DNA from: Streptomyces sp. NRRL F-525
GTDB lineage: Bacteria; Actinomycetota; Actinomycetes; Streptomycetales; Streptomycetaceae
DNA length: 64,000 nt
Reading direction: 5' to 3'
Assembly: GCF_000716605.1 (NCBI RefSeq)
Contig: NZ_JNXE01000026.1
Span: 62,001-126,000, forward strand
Part shown: piece by piece, positions 1 to 7,585 of the stretch
Position numbering within the stretch: position 1 is the first letter of the stretch
Layout: each line of letters starts with the position of its first letter
Notes under the pieces: model-generated
Database searches by the model: none
What the model saw: the letters and a program-made list of their open reading frames with translations, nothing else
What the model was told of the DNA's origin: nothing
Translations under genes and position numbers: made by a program

Positions 1-22
1 CTGAGCCGGTGGTTCCCGGTGT

Positions 23-52
23 GGGGCGCCCCCGGGCTGTGACGGGCGCCCC
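23..52. terminator. hairpin after small membrane protein gene
   Basis: A perfect 9-bp stem (GGGGCGCCC at 23-31, GGGCGCCCC at 44-52) with a 12-base loop lies just beyond the stop codon of the minus-strand gene at 77-382. It is a plausible intrinsic terminator; there is no T-tract, as is usual in this GC range. Confidence 0.5.
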
Positions 53-76
53 GGTCCCTTACCTGCGCTTCCTCTC

Positions 77-382
77 CTACTTGCTCTTCTCCCGCGCCTG
101 ACGGCGCGACTCCAGGGGGCGCTCGCGCTGGTAACGGCGCTCCCACTTGGCCTGCTTGTCACGGCGGTCGCGGTACGCGCGGTAGCTCGACGGGGTGCTT
201 CCCGAGGAGGAACCGCCGCCCGACGAGGACGACGTGGACGAGGACGACGAGGTGGACGACGTCGAGTCCCTGCCGTACCGGACGTAGAGGAAGAGCACGG
301 CGACGGCGGCGAGCCACCAGACGTGGTTTCCGAATCCCAGGACGACCAGGACGACGGTCCCGGAAAGGATGATGGTGCCCAT
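77..382 (-). CDS. small membrane protein, Ser-rich linker and basic tail
   Basis: A 101-residue protein of unknown function. Two hydrophobic stretches (about residues 2-16 and 20-35) can span the membrane. A run of Ser, Thr and Gly (about 40-67) and a strongly charged, Arg/Lys-rich C-terminal tail follow, the tail probably cytoplasmic. I chose the ATG at 382 because the longer upstream reading frame codes for low-complexity Arg/Pro sequence without hydrophobic character, whereas the hydrophobic segment begins immediately after this Met. The gene stands alone and ends in a hairpin. Low-complexity membrane proteins like this are common in actinomycetes, and no function can be assigned. Confidence 0.65.
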   Translation of the reverse strand: MGTIILSGTVVLVVLGFGNHVWWLAAVAVLFLYVRYGRDSTSSTSSSSSTSSSSGGGSSSGSTPSSYRAYRDRRDKQAKWERRYQRERPLESRRQAREKSK

Positions 383-611
383 GACGGGCCTCCGTGGGCG
401 TGGGTGTGATGTCCGAGCGGTATGGAATCTGTCCCGACAGGGCGCTGGGGTGGGCGGCCGACCGTCGGTGGGTTGGGTGCGAACGAGACTAGCGCCGACT
501 CCGCAGGGTGACGCCGGTCCTGCGTGAAGCAGTGGTGACCTGCTCCGCAATGCGTCTCCAGCGTAGGGAGTCGGTCACTCGGTGTGCATCTTCTTTTTCG
601 TGCGGGGACCG

Positions 612-1952
612 TCAGATGCCCGGCGACGCCGTGACCACGCCTGCCGCTACGGCCGCGCCGAGGGCCGCGTGGTCGGCGGTCGTCTGGGCTGCGTAGGAGA
701 GGGCGAAGTCCGCCACGGCGCGTTCGAAGGTGTCCGTGCCGCCCAGGTAGGCGGCGATCGCGACGCGGTCGCCGGAGCGGGCGTGGGCCCGGGCGAGGGC
801 GTTGCCGCAGAGGCGGGCGTACGCCGTGAGGGCCGCCGGGCCCATGCCGACGACGTCCGCGGAGCCCTTCATGTCGCGGAGCTGGCGCCAGTAGAAGGCG
901 CGGCCCTGCGGGCCCGTCATCCAGCCGAGGAAGATGTCGCTCGCCGCCTGGAGGAGGCGCTGGCCCGCCACGACCCGGTGGCCGGGATGGACGTAGGGGC
1001 CGCTCGGCAGGTGCTCCTCCAGTACGGACTTCCGCGCCTCCTTGATCTGGAGGAACAGCGGGTCGTCCTGGTCGCGGCCGGCGAGCAGCACGATGAAGCA
1101 GCGGGTGCCCACGCTGCCGACGCCGACGACCTTGCGGGCGGCGTCGACGAAGCGGTAGCGGTCGAGGAGGAGGCGGCGTTCCTCGGAGAGCGTGGAGCGG
1201 TAGTCGCTGAAGATCTTGCGCAGGGAGGCCGTGTCGGCGGCGCCGGCCGGTTCGAGGAGGGGCGGGTCGTGGACGATACGGCGGCGGCCGTCGACAATCT
1301 CGGTCAGCTTGCCCACCGCGTGCAGGCTGGTGCGGCGGCGGGCCCGGGTGAGGCTGGACTCCACCCGGCGCCGGTGGCGGGCCGAACGCACCAGCGGCAG
1401 CAGGCTGTCGGCGTCGATCCGCTCGTACCAGACGGCGAGTTCGCCCTTGCGGGCCAGACCGCGAAGAGCCGTACGGTACGCGGCTGTCGCCTCCAGCGCG
1501 GCGCGGTGGGCCTTCGTGTCGCTGTGGCCGTTCTCGCGGGCGGCGACGGCCACGCTCGCGGCGAGGCGCTTGACGTCCCACTCGAAGGGGCCCGGGAACG
1601 TCTCGTCGAAGTCGTTGAGGTCGAAGAGCAGGGTGCGTTCCGGGGAGGCGTACAGGCCGAAGTTGAGGAGGTGCGCGTCGCCGCAGAGCTGGACGGTGAG
1701 GCCGGTGTGCGGCTGGGACGCCAGGTCCGTCGCCATCACGGCGGCCGAGCCGCGCAGGAACGCGAACGGGGAGGCGGCCATGCGGCCGTACCGGATCGGG
1801 AGGAGTTCCGGGAGTCTGTCCCTGCCCTGCCGTTCGAGTACGGCGACGGGGTCCGGGCGGTCCACGGCGGGGATCCAGCCGGCGTGGGCGGAGCGGGCAA
1901 CGCGTTTGCGCGCGGCGCGGCCCCGGTCCGCTCGGTCGGCCGGGGTGGTCAT
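612..1952 (-). CDS. DUF2252 family protein
   Basis: A 446-residue cytoplasmic protein of the DUF2252 family, which has a distant protein-kinase/aminoglycoside-phosphotransferase fold. Recognisable elements are the N-terminal RYGRM and FAFLRGSA segments, then CGDAHLLNFG followed by FDLNDFDET. These correspond to the catalytic-loop-like HxDxHxxN and metal-binding D region of kinase-like folds. The substrate is unknown. The ATG at 1952 gives the family length; the longer in-frame extension would run far into the divergent gene starting at 2106 and is compositionally antisense-like. About 150 bp of shared promoter region separates the two divergent genes. Confidence 0.85.
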   Translation of the reverse strand: MTTPADRADRGRAARKRVARSAHAGWIPAVDRPDPVAVLERQGRDRLPELLPIRYGRMAASPFAFLRGSAAVMATDLASQPHTGLTVQLCGDAHLLNFGLYASPERTLLFDLNDFDETFPGPFEWDVKRLAASVAVAARENGHSDTKAHRAALEATAAYRTALRGLARKGELAVWYERIDADSLLPLVRSARHRRRVESSLTRARRRTSLHAVGKLTEIVDGRRRIVHDPPLLEPAGAADTASLRKIFSDYRSTLSEERRLLLDRYRFVDAARKVVGVGSVGTRCFIVLLAGRDQDDPLFLQIKEARKSVLEEHLPSGPYVHPGHRVVAGQRLLQAASDIFLGWMTGPQGRAFYWRQLRDMKGSADVVGMGPAALTAYARLCGNALARAHARSGDRVAIAAYLGGTDTFERAVADFALSYAAQTTADHAALGAAVAAGVVTASPGI

Positions 1953-2105
1953 GTGCCGTGTCTTTGCATGCCGCCGCCTTCTGGGAGGGCACCGCCTGTT
2001 GCTACGCAGTGAAACCGGGCCGGGGTGGGGGTGCATTTCGGGGACGTCGATCGGGTGAACGTTTACTGTCGGTCGGGAAGTGGACGTCTTCGAGGCGAGG
2101 TCGAG

Positions 2106-3290
2106 ATGAGTCGCACCCCCCGTCACATCACCACCACCGAACGCCGGGCCCGCCTGGCCCTCCGCCACCGCCTCGCCCCCGGCACCCACGCCACCGCCCC
2201 CGAGGCCGTCGCCGACTCCCTCGTCGCCCTGCACGGCACGGACCCCGCGACGGTGTACCTGGCGGTGGGCGCCCGCCTGGCCGACCCCTCCGCCACCGTC
2301 CCGGAGACCACCCGCGCGCTGTACGAGGACCGCACCCTGCTCCGTATGCACGGCATGCGGCACACGGTGTTCGTGTTCCCCGCCGGCCTGACCGCGATCG
2401 TGCACGCCTCGACGGGACTTGCCGTCGCCGCCCGCGAACGGGCCTCCCTGGTCAAGGACATGGCGAAGGCGGGGGCGCCGGACGCGGCCTGGCTGAAGGA
2501 GGTCGAGGGCTCACTGCTGTCCGCGCTGACGCTCCGCGGGCAGGCGACGGCGGCCGAACTCGCCGTGGACGAACCGAGGTTGAGGGAACAGTTCGTGTAC
2601 GCGGCCGGGAAGAACTACGAGGGCGTGCACACCGTCTCGACGCGGCTGCTGAGGGTGCTGGGCGTGGAGGGCAAGGTGGTTCGGGGGCGGCCACTGGGCG
2701 GTTGGACGTCGAGCCAGTTCCGCTGGGCGGTGGCGCCGGAACACCCGGAGCTGGACATCGCGGAAGCCCAGGCCGAACTCCTCGCCCGCTGGCTCACGGC
2801 ATGCGGCCCCGCCACCGAGGCCGACCTGAAGTGGTGGACGGGGTGGCGGGTGACGGACGTCCGCCGGGCGCTCGCTGCGATCGGCGCGGAGGCGGTGACC
2901 CTGGACGAGGGGACGGGCTACGTCGCCGCGGGCGACCTGGCCCCGCTGGCCGGCCCCGCGGAGCCGTGGGCTGCCCTGCTCCCCGGGCTCGATCCGACGG
3001 CGATGGGGTGGCAGCAGCGGGACTGGTACCTGGCCCCGGAGCTGCGCCCCGCGTTGTTCGACGGCAGCGGCAACGTGGGGCCGACGGTGTGGTGGGACGG
3101 GCGGGTGGTGGGGGGTTGGGCCCAGCGGCCGGACGGGGAGATCGCCTGGCGGATCCTCGACGGGGCGGGCGTCGGCCGGGAGGGGGAGGCCGCGATCGGG
3201 GCGGCGGCGGAGCGGTTGCGGGGGTGGGTGGGGACGACTCGGCTGACGCCGAGGTTTCGGACGCCGGTGGAGCGGGAGTTGTCGGCGTAG
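2106..3290 (+). CDS. winged helix DNA-binding domain protein (HTH_42, AlkZ-like)
   Basis: A 394-residue protein of the winged-helix HTH_42/DUF1006 superfamily, which includes the DNA glycosylases AlkZ and YcaQ. The N-terminus (ERRARLALRHRL ... ADSLVALHGTDPATVYLAV) matches the family opening. Where AlkZ carries its QxQ catalytic pair, this protein has HGTDP, so glycosylase activity cannot be assumed; many Streptomyces paralogues share the HxxDP form. The ATG at 2106 follows GAGGTCGAG at a suitable distance. A longer frame from 2025 exists but begins in the intergenic region. The gene may act in DNA repair or DNA binding; its role is open. Confidence 0.8.
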   Translation: MSRTPRHITTTERRARLALRHRLAPGTHATAPEAVADSLVALHGTDPATVYLAVGARLADPSATVPETTRALYEDRTLLRMHGMRHTVFVFPAGLTAIVHASTGLAVAARERASLVKDMAKAGAPDAAWLKEVEGSLLSALTLRGQATAAELAVDEPRLREQFVYAAGKNYEGVHTVSTRLLRVLGVEGKVVRGRPLGGWTSSQFRWAVAPEHPELDIAEAQAELLARWLTACGPATEADLKWWTGWRVTDVRRALAAIGAEAVTLDEGTGYVAAGDLAPLAGPAEPWAALLPGLDPTAMGWQQRDWYLAPELRPALFDGSGNVGPTVWWDGRVVGGWAQRPDGEIAWRILDGAGVGREGEAAIGAAAERLRGWVGTTRLTPRFRTPVERELSA

Positions 3291-3342
3291 GGGGTGTCCC
3301 GTCCCCGGGGTGGCTCTGGCGGGAAGCGGCACCTTCTCAGTT

Positions 3343-3430
3343 CAGGCCGGCACAACCCAGCCCGTCCGGCGTTTGAGGACGAGGCCCCTTCAGGGCCGAA
3401 CGGGGGTCCGTGGGCGGAGCCCCTGGAGGC
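3343..3430. repeat. dispersed Streptomyces intergenic repeat (GTCCGGCGTTTGAGGAC type)
   Basis: The stretch includes CACAACCCAG, GTCCGGCGTTTGAGGACGAG, the palindromic CCCCTTCAGGGCC and GGCGGAGCCCC. I recognise this string as one that recurs between genes in many Streptomyces genomes. It lies between the convergent genes at 2106-3290 and 3482-3796. Only one copy is present in this window, so the repeat status rests on recall, not on a comparison made here. Confidence 0.6.
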
Positions 3431-3442
3431 GCGGGCAGAAAC

Positions 3443-3473
3443 GCCGGGCACCCCGAAACACAGGGCACCCGGC
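3443..3473. terminator. imperfect hairpin between convergent genes
   Basis: GCCGGG-CACCC pairs with GGGCA-CCCGGC with a small internal mismatch, next to the stop of the minus-strand gene at 3482. It is a likely bidirectional terminator. Confidence 0.4.
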
Positions 3474-3481
3474 GCCACCCC

Positions 3482-3796
3482 TCAGCGCGAGTACCGCATC
3501 AGCGCCCGCACCATGTGACACGTCGTGTCGGACGGGGCATGGACGCCGATCAGCTCGGCGGTGCTGCGGATCGTCTCGTTGCGGGCCTGGTTCGGGACGT
3601 ACACGCCCGAGTCGAGCAGGGCGATGGCCAGCCGCATCGCCTTGAGGCGGCGGTTGTGCGTGACGTACCAGTCCCGCGGGCGTCCGGGCGGCAGCGGGCG
3701 CTTCTCCACGGGCACGTACGGCAGGTCGAGCTGGACGGAACGCTTCGCGGTGGACTGGGTCGGCAACGGCTTCGGCTTCAGTGCGGCAGCGGGCAC
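3482..3796 (-). CDS. small conserved hypothetical protein
   Basis: A protein of about 104 residues with no recognised domain. It has a Pro/Lys-rich N-terminus, a WYVTHNRRLKAMRLAIALLDSGVY segment that looks like a helix-rich core, and a C-terminal HMVRALMRYSR. The start choice is decided by the ribosome binding site. AGGAGG lies directly against the ATG at 3802 with no spacer, but six bases before the GTG at 3796, so GTG is the better start (the ATG would add two residues). The gene is convergent with the winged-helix gene and transcribed away from the ars operon. It looks like a small Streptomyces protein of unknown role. Confidence 0.65.
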   Translation of the reverse strand: MPAAALKPKPLPTQSTAKRSVQLDLPYVPVEKRPLPPGRPRDWYVTHNRRLKAMRLAIALLDSGVYVPNQARNETIRSTAELIGVHAPSDTTCHMVRALMRYSR

Positions 3797-3972
3797 GGAC
3801 ATCCTCCTGTCGCGGTCAGGGCGCCGTCCGGACCGCCCGGCGACACCCTCGAACACTGCCCCCAGTTTACTGCCCGCCACTGACAACCGGCGAGTCCGCA
3901 AGGTCCACCAAATCCCCTGGTGAGCACGGATATTGGCACGGCGTCACGCAAGCTCCGGGAGGTGTGCGTGAG

Positions 3973-4014
3973 GCGGTATCGAATTCGAACAGAGCGGGTG
4001 CCGCCCGATACCGC
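3973..4014. terminator. inverted repeat downstream of ars operon
   Basis: GCGGTATCG (3973-3981) and CGATACCGC (4006-4014) form a perfect 9-bp stem just beyond the arsenate reductase stop at 4025 on the minus strand, so it probably ends the arsR-aqp-arsC transcript. Confidence 0.45.
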
Positions 4015-4024
4015 GATCCAGCCC

Positions 4025-4438
4025 TCAAGCCGGCAGCACGTCCGCGATCAGCCCCCGTACGTACCCCTCGATCGCGTCCCGGATCGGCCGGACCGCCTCG
4101 ACGCCCTGTCCCGCGGGGTCGTCGAGCCGCCAGTCGAGATAGGTCCTGCCGGGGAAGACCGGGCAGGTGTCACCGCATCCCATGGTGATCACCACGTCGG
4201 ATGCCTGGACGGCCTCGGTGGTGAGGATCTTCGGGGTCTCGGCCGTGATGTCGATTCCCACCTCGGCCATCGCCTGGACGACCGCAGGGTTCACCTGGTC
4301 GGCGGGGGCCGATCCGGCGGAACGGACCTCGACGCGGCTGCCCGCGAGGTGCGTGAGGAAGGCGGCGGCCATCTGGGAACGGCCGGCGTTGTGGACGCAG
4401 ACGAACAGAACGGACGGGCGCGGGGCGGCAGATGACAC
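4025..4438 (-). CDS. arsC: arsenate reductase, low-molecular-weight phosphatase type
   Basis: A 137-residue cytosolic enzyme that reduces arsenate to arsenite. The LMW-PTP P-loop CVHNAGRS begins at Cys14 (C-x5-R). The two resolving cysteines typical of the thiol-relay arsenate reductases are at about 88 and 92 (GCGDTC), and an Asp-Pro general-acid loop is near 107. Whether thioredoxin or mycothiol recycles it cannot be told from sequence. The GTG at 4438 is preceded by AAGGA at a workable distance. The next in-frame ATG upstream, at 4504, would overlap the preceding aquaporin gene by 38 bases and adds a Pro/Arg-rich leader foreign to the family. It is the third gene of the arsR-aquaporin-arsC operon; the arsenite made is probably exported by the channel or methylated by ArsM. 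Confidence 0.9.
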   Translation of the reverse strand: MSSAAPRPSVLFVCVHNAGRSQMAAAFLTHLAGSRVEVRSAGSAPADQVNPAVVQAMAEVGIDITAETPKILTTEAVQASDVVITMGCGDTCPVFPGRTYLDWRLDDPAGQGVEAVRPIRDAIEGYVRGLIADVLPA

Positions 4439-4466
4439 GGAGGGAGTCCTTGTCGGCGAAGGGCGT

Positions 4467-5189
4467 TCAGGAAGAGGCGAGTTGCGGAACCGCGGCCGTG
4501 TCACCGACCGGTGCGGGCCGGCCGTAGAGCATCGTCGCGATGGTCAACCCGACAGCCGCACCCGCCAGTTGGGCCGCGATGAACGGGAGGACGGAGGCGG
4601 GGGCGATCCCGGCGAAGGTGTCGGAGAAGGCGCGGCCCACCGTCACCGCGGGGTTCGCGAACGAGGTGGAGGACGTGAACCAGTAGGCCGCGCCGATGTA
4701 GGACGCGACGGCCGCCGGGGCGAGACGGGTGCGGCCGGTGCGTTCCAGTCCGATGACCAGGAGGATCAGCCCGGCCGTGGCGACGACCTCGCCCAGCCAC
4801 AGATGTCCGGCGAAACGGTCGTGGGTCGAGAACCTCAGCAACGGCTCCGCGAACATCGCGTCGGCCACGACCGCGCCCCCGACCGCCCCGGCCACCTGCG
4901 CGGGCACGTACACGGCGACGTCCCGCAGCGACGGTCCGGTGCCCGTACGGCGGCCCGCGCACCAGGCCGCCAGGGTGACGGCCGGGTTGAGGTGCGCGCC
5001 GGAGACCGGCCCGAGCAGGGTGATCAGCGCGCCCAGGCCGAGGACGGTGGCGAGGCAGTTGGCCAGCAGCCGTAGGCCGATGTCGTGCGTCAGCTCGGTG
5101 GCCTGGATCCCGGAGCCGACCACGACGGCGACCAGCAGACCGGTCCCGAGCGCCTCGGCGGCGGCGCGGCGGCCGAGGGGGACGCTCAC
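4467..5189 (-). CDS. aquaporin-family (MIP) channel of the ars operon
   Basis: A 240-residue six-helix channel of the major intrinsic protein family. Both pore signature loops are visible, HLNPAVT in the first half and FANPAVT in the second, with the expected hydrophobic helices between them. It occupies the place where ArsB or Acr3 would sit, so by analogy with AqpS of Sinorhizobium it probably lets arsenite leave the cell down its gradient after ArsC reduction. The start is the GTG at 5189, which overlaps the arsR stop (GTGA), so translation is coupled. The longer in-frame extension to 5381 lies inside arsR and is antisense-like sequence. Glycerol or water transport cannot be excluded from sequence alone. 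Confidence 0.88.
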   Translation of the reverse strand: MSVPLGRRAAAEALGTGLLVAVVVGSGIQATELTHDIGLRLLANCLATVLGLGALITLLGPVSGAHLNPAVTLAAWCAGRRTGTGPSLRDVAVYVPAQVAGAVGGAVVADAMFAEPLLRFSTHDRFAGHLWLGEVVATAGLILLVIGLERTGRTRLAPAAVASYIGAAYWFTSSTSFANPAVTVGRAFSDTFAGIAPASVLPFIAAQLAGAAVGLTIATMLYGRPAPVGDTAAVPQLASS

Positions 5190-5581
5190 GCGGGCGCCGC
5201 GACGGTCCGCGGGACGGTCAGGAAGGCGGCGAGGCGGTCCAGGGTGTCGGGCAGCGCCCAGTAGTACACCCACGTGCCGCGGCGCTCGCAGTCGATCAGG
5301 CCTGCCTGGCGGAGCAGCTTGAGGTGGTGGGAGATCGTCGGCTGGGACAGGTCGAAGGCGGGTGTCAGCTCGCACACGCACACCTCACCGCCCTGGCCGC
5401 GTGCGGCGATCATCGACATCAGGCGGAGGCGGACCGGATCCCCAAGTGCCTTGAAAACCTTGGCCAGTTCCGTCGCGCGCTCATCAGCCAGCGGTGCGGA
5501 CGCCAGTCCGCCGCAGCAGGAACCGGCCGGGTCAGCCGGGTCCCCGCTCCGACCGATCACCTCAAGCTCTTGTTTCGACAT
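5186..5581 (-). CDS. arsR: ArsR-family metalloregulator
   Basis: A 131-residue winged-helix repressor of the SmtB/ArsR family. The core helix-turn-helix runs from about residue 73 to 98 (DLSQPTISHHLKLLRQAGL) and is preceded by the As(III)-binding motif CVCEL (Cys68, Cys70). Extra cysteines at 22-23 and 98 could complete the metal site. It probably represses itself, the aquaporin and arsC, and the divergent arsM until arsenite binds. The ATG at 5581 has only a weak AGAAG upstream and sits inside one of the repeats that look like its own operator, so initiation may be weak or leaderless. First gene of the minus-strand operon. Confidence 0.92.
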   Translation of the reverse strand: MSKQELEVIGRSGDPADPAGSCCGGLASAPLADERATELAKVFKALGDPVRLRLMSMIAARGQGGEVCVCELTPAFDLSQPTISHHLKLLRQAGLIDCERRGTWVYYWALPDTLDRLAAFLTVPRTVAAPA

Positions 5582-5637
5582 TCTTCTATGTTGACATTCT
5601 TCGATTCAGGGCGCAATGCTGCATCGAAGAACATCAA
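5577..5637. promoter_or_regulatory. ArsR operator region between arsR and arsM
   Basis: TTGACATTCTTCGAT (5591-5605) and ATCGAAGAACATCAA (5623-5637) form an inverted repeat matching at 13 of 15 positions with a 17-base spacer. The sequence GACATTCTTC also occurs twice as a direct repeat (5577-5586 and 5594-5603), the first copy covering the arsR start codon. This AT-rich patch stands out in a GC-rich context and is the natural binding region for ArsR, controlling both directions. Confidence 0.7.
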
Positions 5638-5651
5638 TACAGGAGGCAGAC

Positions 5652-6395
5652 ATGAGCGAGCACTCCACCGACCTGCGCGAAGCCGTCCGCTGTTGCGGGC
5701 CGCAGTCGATCGGGACCGACGACGCCCTCGACGACGACATCTTCGGTTCCGCCCTCTACTCCCCCGACGAACGCGGCACCCTGCCCGCCGAGGCCGTGGC
5801 CGCCTCCCTCGGCTGCGGCAACCCCACCGCCGTCGCCGAACTCCGGGAGGGCGACCGCGTCCTCGACCTCGGCTCCGGCGGCGGCATCGACGTCCTGCTC
5901 TCCGCCCGCCGCGTCGGCCCCACCGGCCGGGCGTACGGGCTCGACATGACCGACGAGATGCTCCAACTCGCCCTGGCCAACGCCGAGAAGGCGGGTGCGG
6001 GCAACGTCGAGTTCCTCAAGGGCACCATCGAGGCGATCCCCCTCCCCGCGCACACCGTCGACGTCGTGATCTCCAACTGCGTGATCAACCTGTCCGTCGA
6101 CAAGCCGGCCGTCTTCGCCGAGACCTTCCGCGTCCTGCGGCCCGGCGGCCGCCTGGGCGTCTCGGACGTCGTCGCCGACGACAGCCTCACCGCCGGGCAG
6201 CGCGCCGAACGCGGTGACTACGTCGGCTGCGTCGCCGGGGCCCTGTCCTTCACCGAGTACCGGGACGGACTCGAAGCGGCCGGCTTCACGGACGTCTCGA
6301 TCACGCCCACCCACCCCGTCGCCGACGGCATGCACTCCGCCCTCGTCCGCGCCACCAAGCCGCTGACCGGGCCGGACCGGGCACCTCTCGCATAA
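5652..6395 (+). CDS. arsM: arsenite methyltransferase
   Basis: A 247-residue SAM-dependent methyltransferase that adds methyl groups to arsenite, giving methylated and possibly volatile arsenicals. SAM motif I is DLGSGGG (72-78). The cysteines expected of ArsM are present: Cys14-Cys15 (CCGP), Cys55 (GCGNP), Cys143 (SNCVINL) and Cys193 (VGCVAGAL). AGGAGG five bases before the ATG at 5652 fixes the start. The gene is divergent from arsR across the shared operator and is followed after 10 bases by a second arsC-like gene, probably in one transcript. Together with the left operon, the cell appears able to reduce, expel and methylate arsenic. Confidence 0.92.
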   Translation: MSEHSTDLREAVRCCGPQSIGTDDALDDDIFGSALYSPDERGTLPAEAVAASLGCGNPTAVAELREGDRVLDLGSGGGIDVLLSARRVGPTGRAYGLDMTDEMLQLALANAEKAGAGNVEFLKGTIEAIPLPAHTVDVVISNCVINLSVDKPAVFAETFRVLRPGGRLGVSDVVADDSLTAGQRAERGDYVGCVAGALSFTEYRDGLEAAGFTDVSITPTHPVADGMHSALVRATKPLTGPDRAPLA

Positions 6396-6405
6396 CGTGA
6401 ACGCC

Positions 6406-6765
6406 ATGGAGATCTGGATCAACCCGGCCTGTTCCAAGTGCCGTAGCGCCGTGAGTCTGCTCGACGCCGAGGGTGCGGAGTACACCGTCCGCCGCTATCT
6501 GGAGGACGTGCCGAGCGAGGGTGAGATCAGGGACGTACTGGAACGGCTCGGGCTCGAACCGTGGGACATCACGCGGACACAGGAGGCCGCGGCGAAGGAG
6601 CTGGGGCTCAAGTCGTGGGCGCGCGACGCGAGTTCGCGGAAGCGGTGGGTGGCGGCGCTCGCCGCGCATCCGAAGCTGATCCAGCGGCCGATCATCACCG
6701 CGGAGGACGGCACGGCGGTGGTCGCCCGCAGCGACGAGGCCGTACGGGACGCGCTGTCCCGCTGA
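6406..6765 (+). CDS. ArsC/Spx-family thioredoxin-fold reductase
   Basis: A 119-residue protein of the ArsC/Spx family (glutaredoxin-like fold), unrelated to the LMW-type ArsC at 4025. The N-terminal CSKC (Cys9, Cys12) is the catalytic motif, and LIQRPII is the family signature before the C-terminal helix. It may be a second arsenate reductase feeding ArsM, or a general thiol protein; the CxxC form differs from the single-Cys plasmid-type ArsC. The GTG at 6397 is an alternative start, three residues longer, but neither has a clear ribosome binding site. The ATG matches the usual MEIWINPAC opening. Co-transcribed with arsM. Confidence 0.8.
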   Translation: MEIWINPACSKCRSAVSLLDAEGAEYTVRRYLEDVPSEGEIRDVLERLGLEPWDITRTQEAAAKELGLKSWARDASSRKRWVAALAAHPKLIQRPIITAEDGTAVVARSDEAVRDALSR

Positions 6766-6798
6766 CCCGCATCGACCCGGCCGGCCCCCAACCCCCTT

Positions 6799-6812
6799 GT
6801 GACGCACGTCAC
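6799..6812. promoter_or_regulatory. possible Crp-type binding site
   Basis: GTGACGCACGTCAC is a palindrome fitting the Streptomyces Crp pattern GTG-N6-GNCAC. It lies about 90 bases before the start codon of the secreted protein gene at 6899. This is a motif match only. Confidence 0.35.
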
Positions 6813-6898
6813 TTATGTGACTCCTGTGTCCGCTGAGTTACATCGTTCGGCCCGCCGTACATAGCGACGTACGCTCCCCTACCCCACAGGAGACGCGC

Positions 6899-7582
6899 AT
6901 GTCGCGCAGGAGAACTGCCAGTACGAAGAAGAAGCTGGCGCTGCTGGTCACCGCCGCGGCGGTCGCGGGCGGCGGGGCCTTCGCTCTGGCCACCACGTCG
7001 AACGCGTCGCAGTCGACCGCGCAGAACGCCAAGACGCTGTCGGCCGCGAACTCGACGGTCTGCCAGGGGCTCGCCACCGCGCTCGGCAACAACCAGAAGT
7101 TCATCGACGGTCAACGCGCCGCGCCCGACGCCCAGTCGAGCGCGCGGATCGCCAACCGCGAAGCGGTCATCGCGCAGATCAAGGTGCAGCAGAAGGCGTC
7201 CGGTTGTGCGGTTGGGGAGTCGGCTCAGGACTCCCAGGCCACGCAGCCGGCGCAGTCGGCGCCCGCGGCTTCCACCCCGACCAAGGCGGCGACTCCCCCG
7301 GCGGGCAACACCGGTGGCGGTGCCGCTGCCGCCGGCAGCCAGGTCTGCAACGGCTCGACCGTCACGCTCTCCGGCGAGGCCGGTGCGCCGGCCGCGTCCA
7401 GCAACCAGTTCCCGGCGGGTACGACGCTGAAGGTCACCAACCTGGACAACAACAAGTCCACGACGGTGAAGGTGACTTCGGTCTCCGGCAGCTGTGTCCT
7501 GCTGAACAACGCGGCCTTCGAACAGGTCCGTGAGCCCGGCAAGTTCCTCATCCGCCGCGCTCTGATCCAGAAGGTGGGGTGA
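6899..7582 (+). CDS. secreted protein of unknown function
   Basis: A 227-residue exported protein. A basic N-terminus (RRRTASTKKK) is followed by a hydrophobic core (about 12-30) and a likely cleavage site near TTSNAS. The mature part contains a helical region (about 45-105, one Cys near each end), an Ala/Pro/Thr-rich linker (about 115-150), and a C-terminal domain (from about 152) with two cysteines that could pair, rich in small residues and beta-strand-like (STVTLSGEAG ... LKVTNLDNNKSTTVKVTSVSG ... VLLNN). The end part resembles septal rare-lipoprotein-A/barwin-like folds in style, but no catalytic residues can be named. CAGGAG precedes the ATG by six bases. Convergent with the hydrolase gene, with only three bases between stops. 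Confidence 0.7.
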   Translation: MSRRRTASTKKKLALLVTAAAVAGGGAFALATTSNASQSTAQNAKTLSAANSTVCQGLATALGNNQKFIDGQRAAPDAQSSARIANREAVIAQIKVQQKASGCAVGESAQDSQATQPAQSAPAASTPTKAATPPAGNTGGGAAAAGSQVCNGSTVTLSGEAGAPAASSNQFPAGTTLKVTNLDNNKSTTVKVTSVSGSCVLLNNAAFEQVREPGKFLIRRALIQKVG

Positions 7583-7585
7583 CGC

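Noticed and set aside
582..2012. 476-codon plus-strand frame opposite the DUF2252 gene
   Set aside because: It is antisense, while the DUF2252 motifs are clear on the minus strand.
6397..6405. GTG start for the Spx-type ArsC gene
   Set aside because: Possible, but it adds only three residues, has no ribosome site, and the ATG gives the typical family N-terminus.
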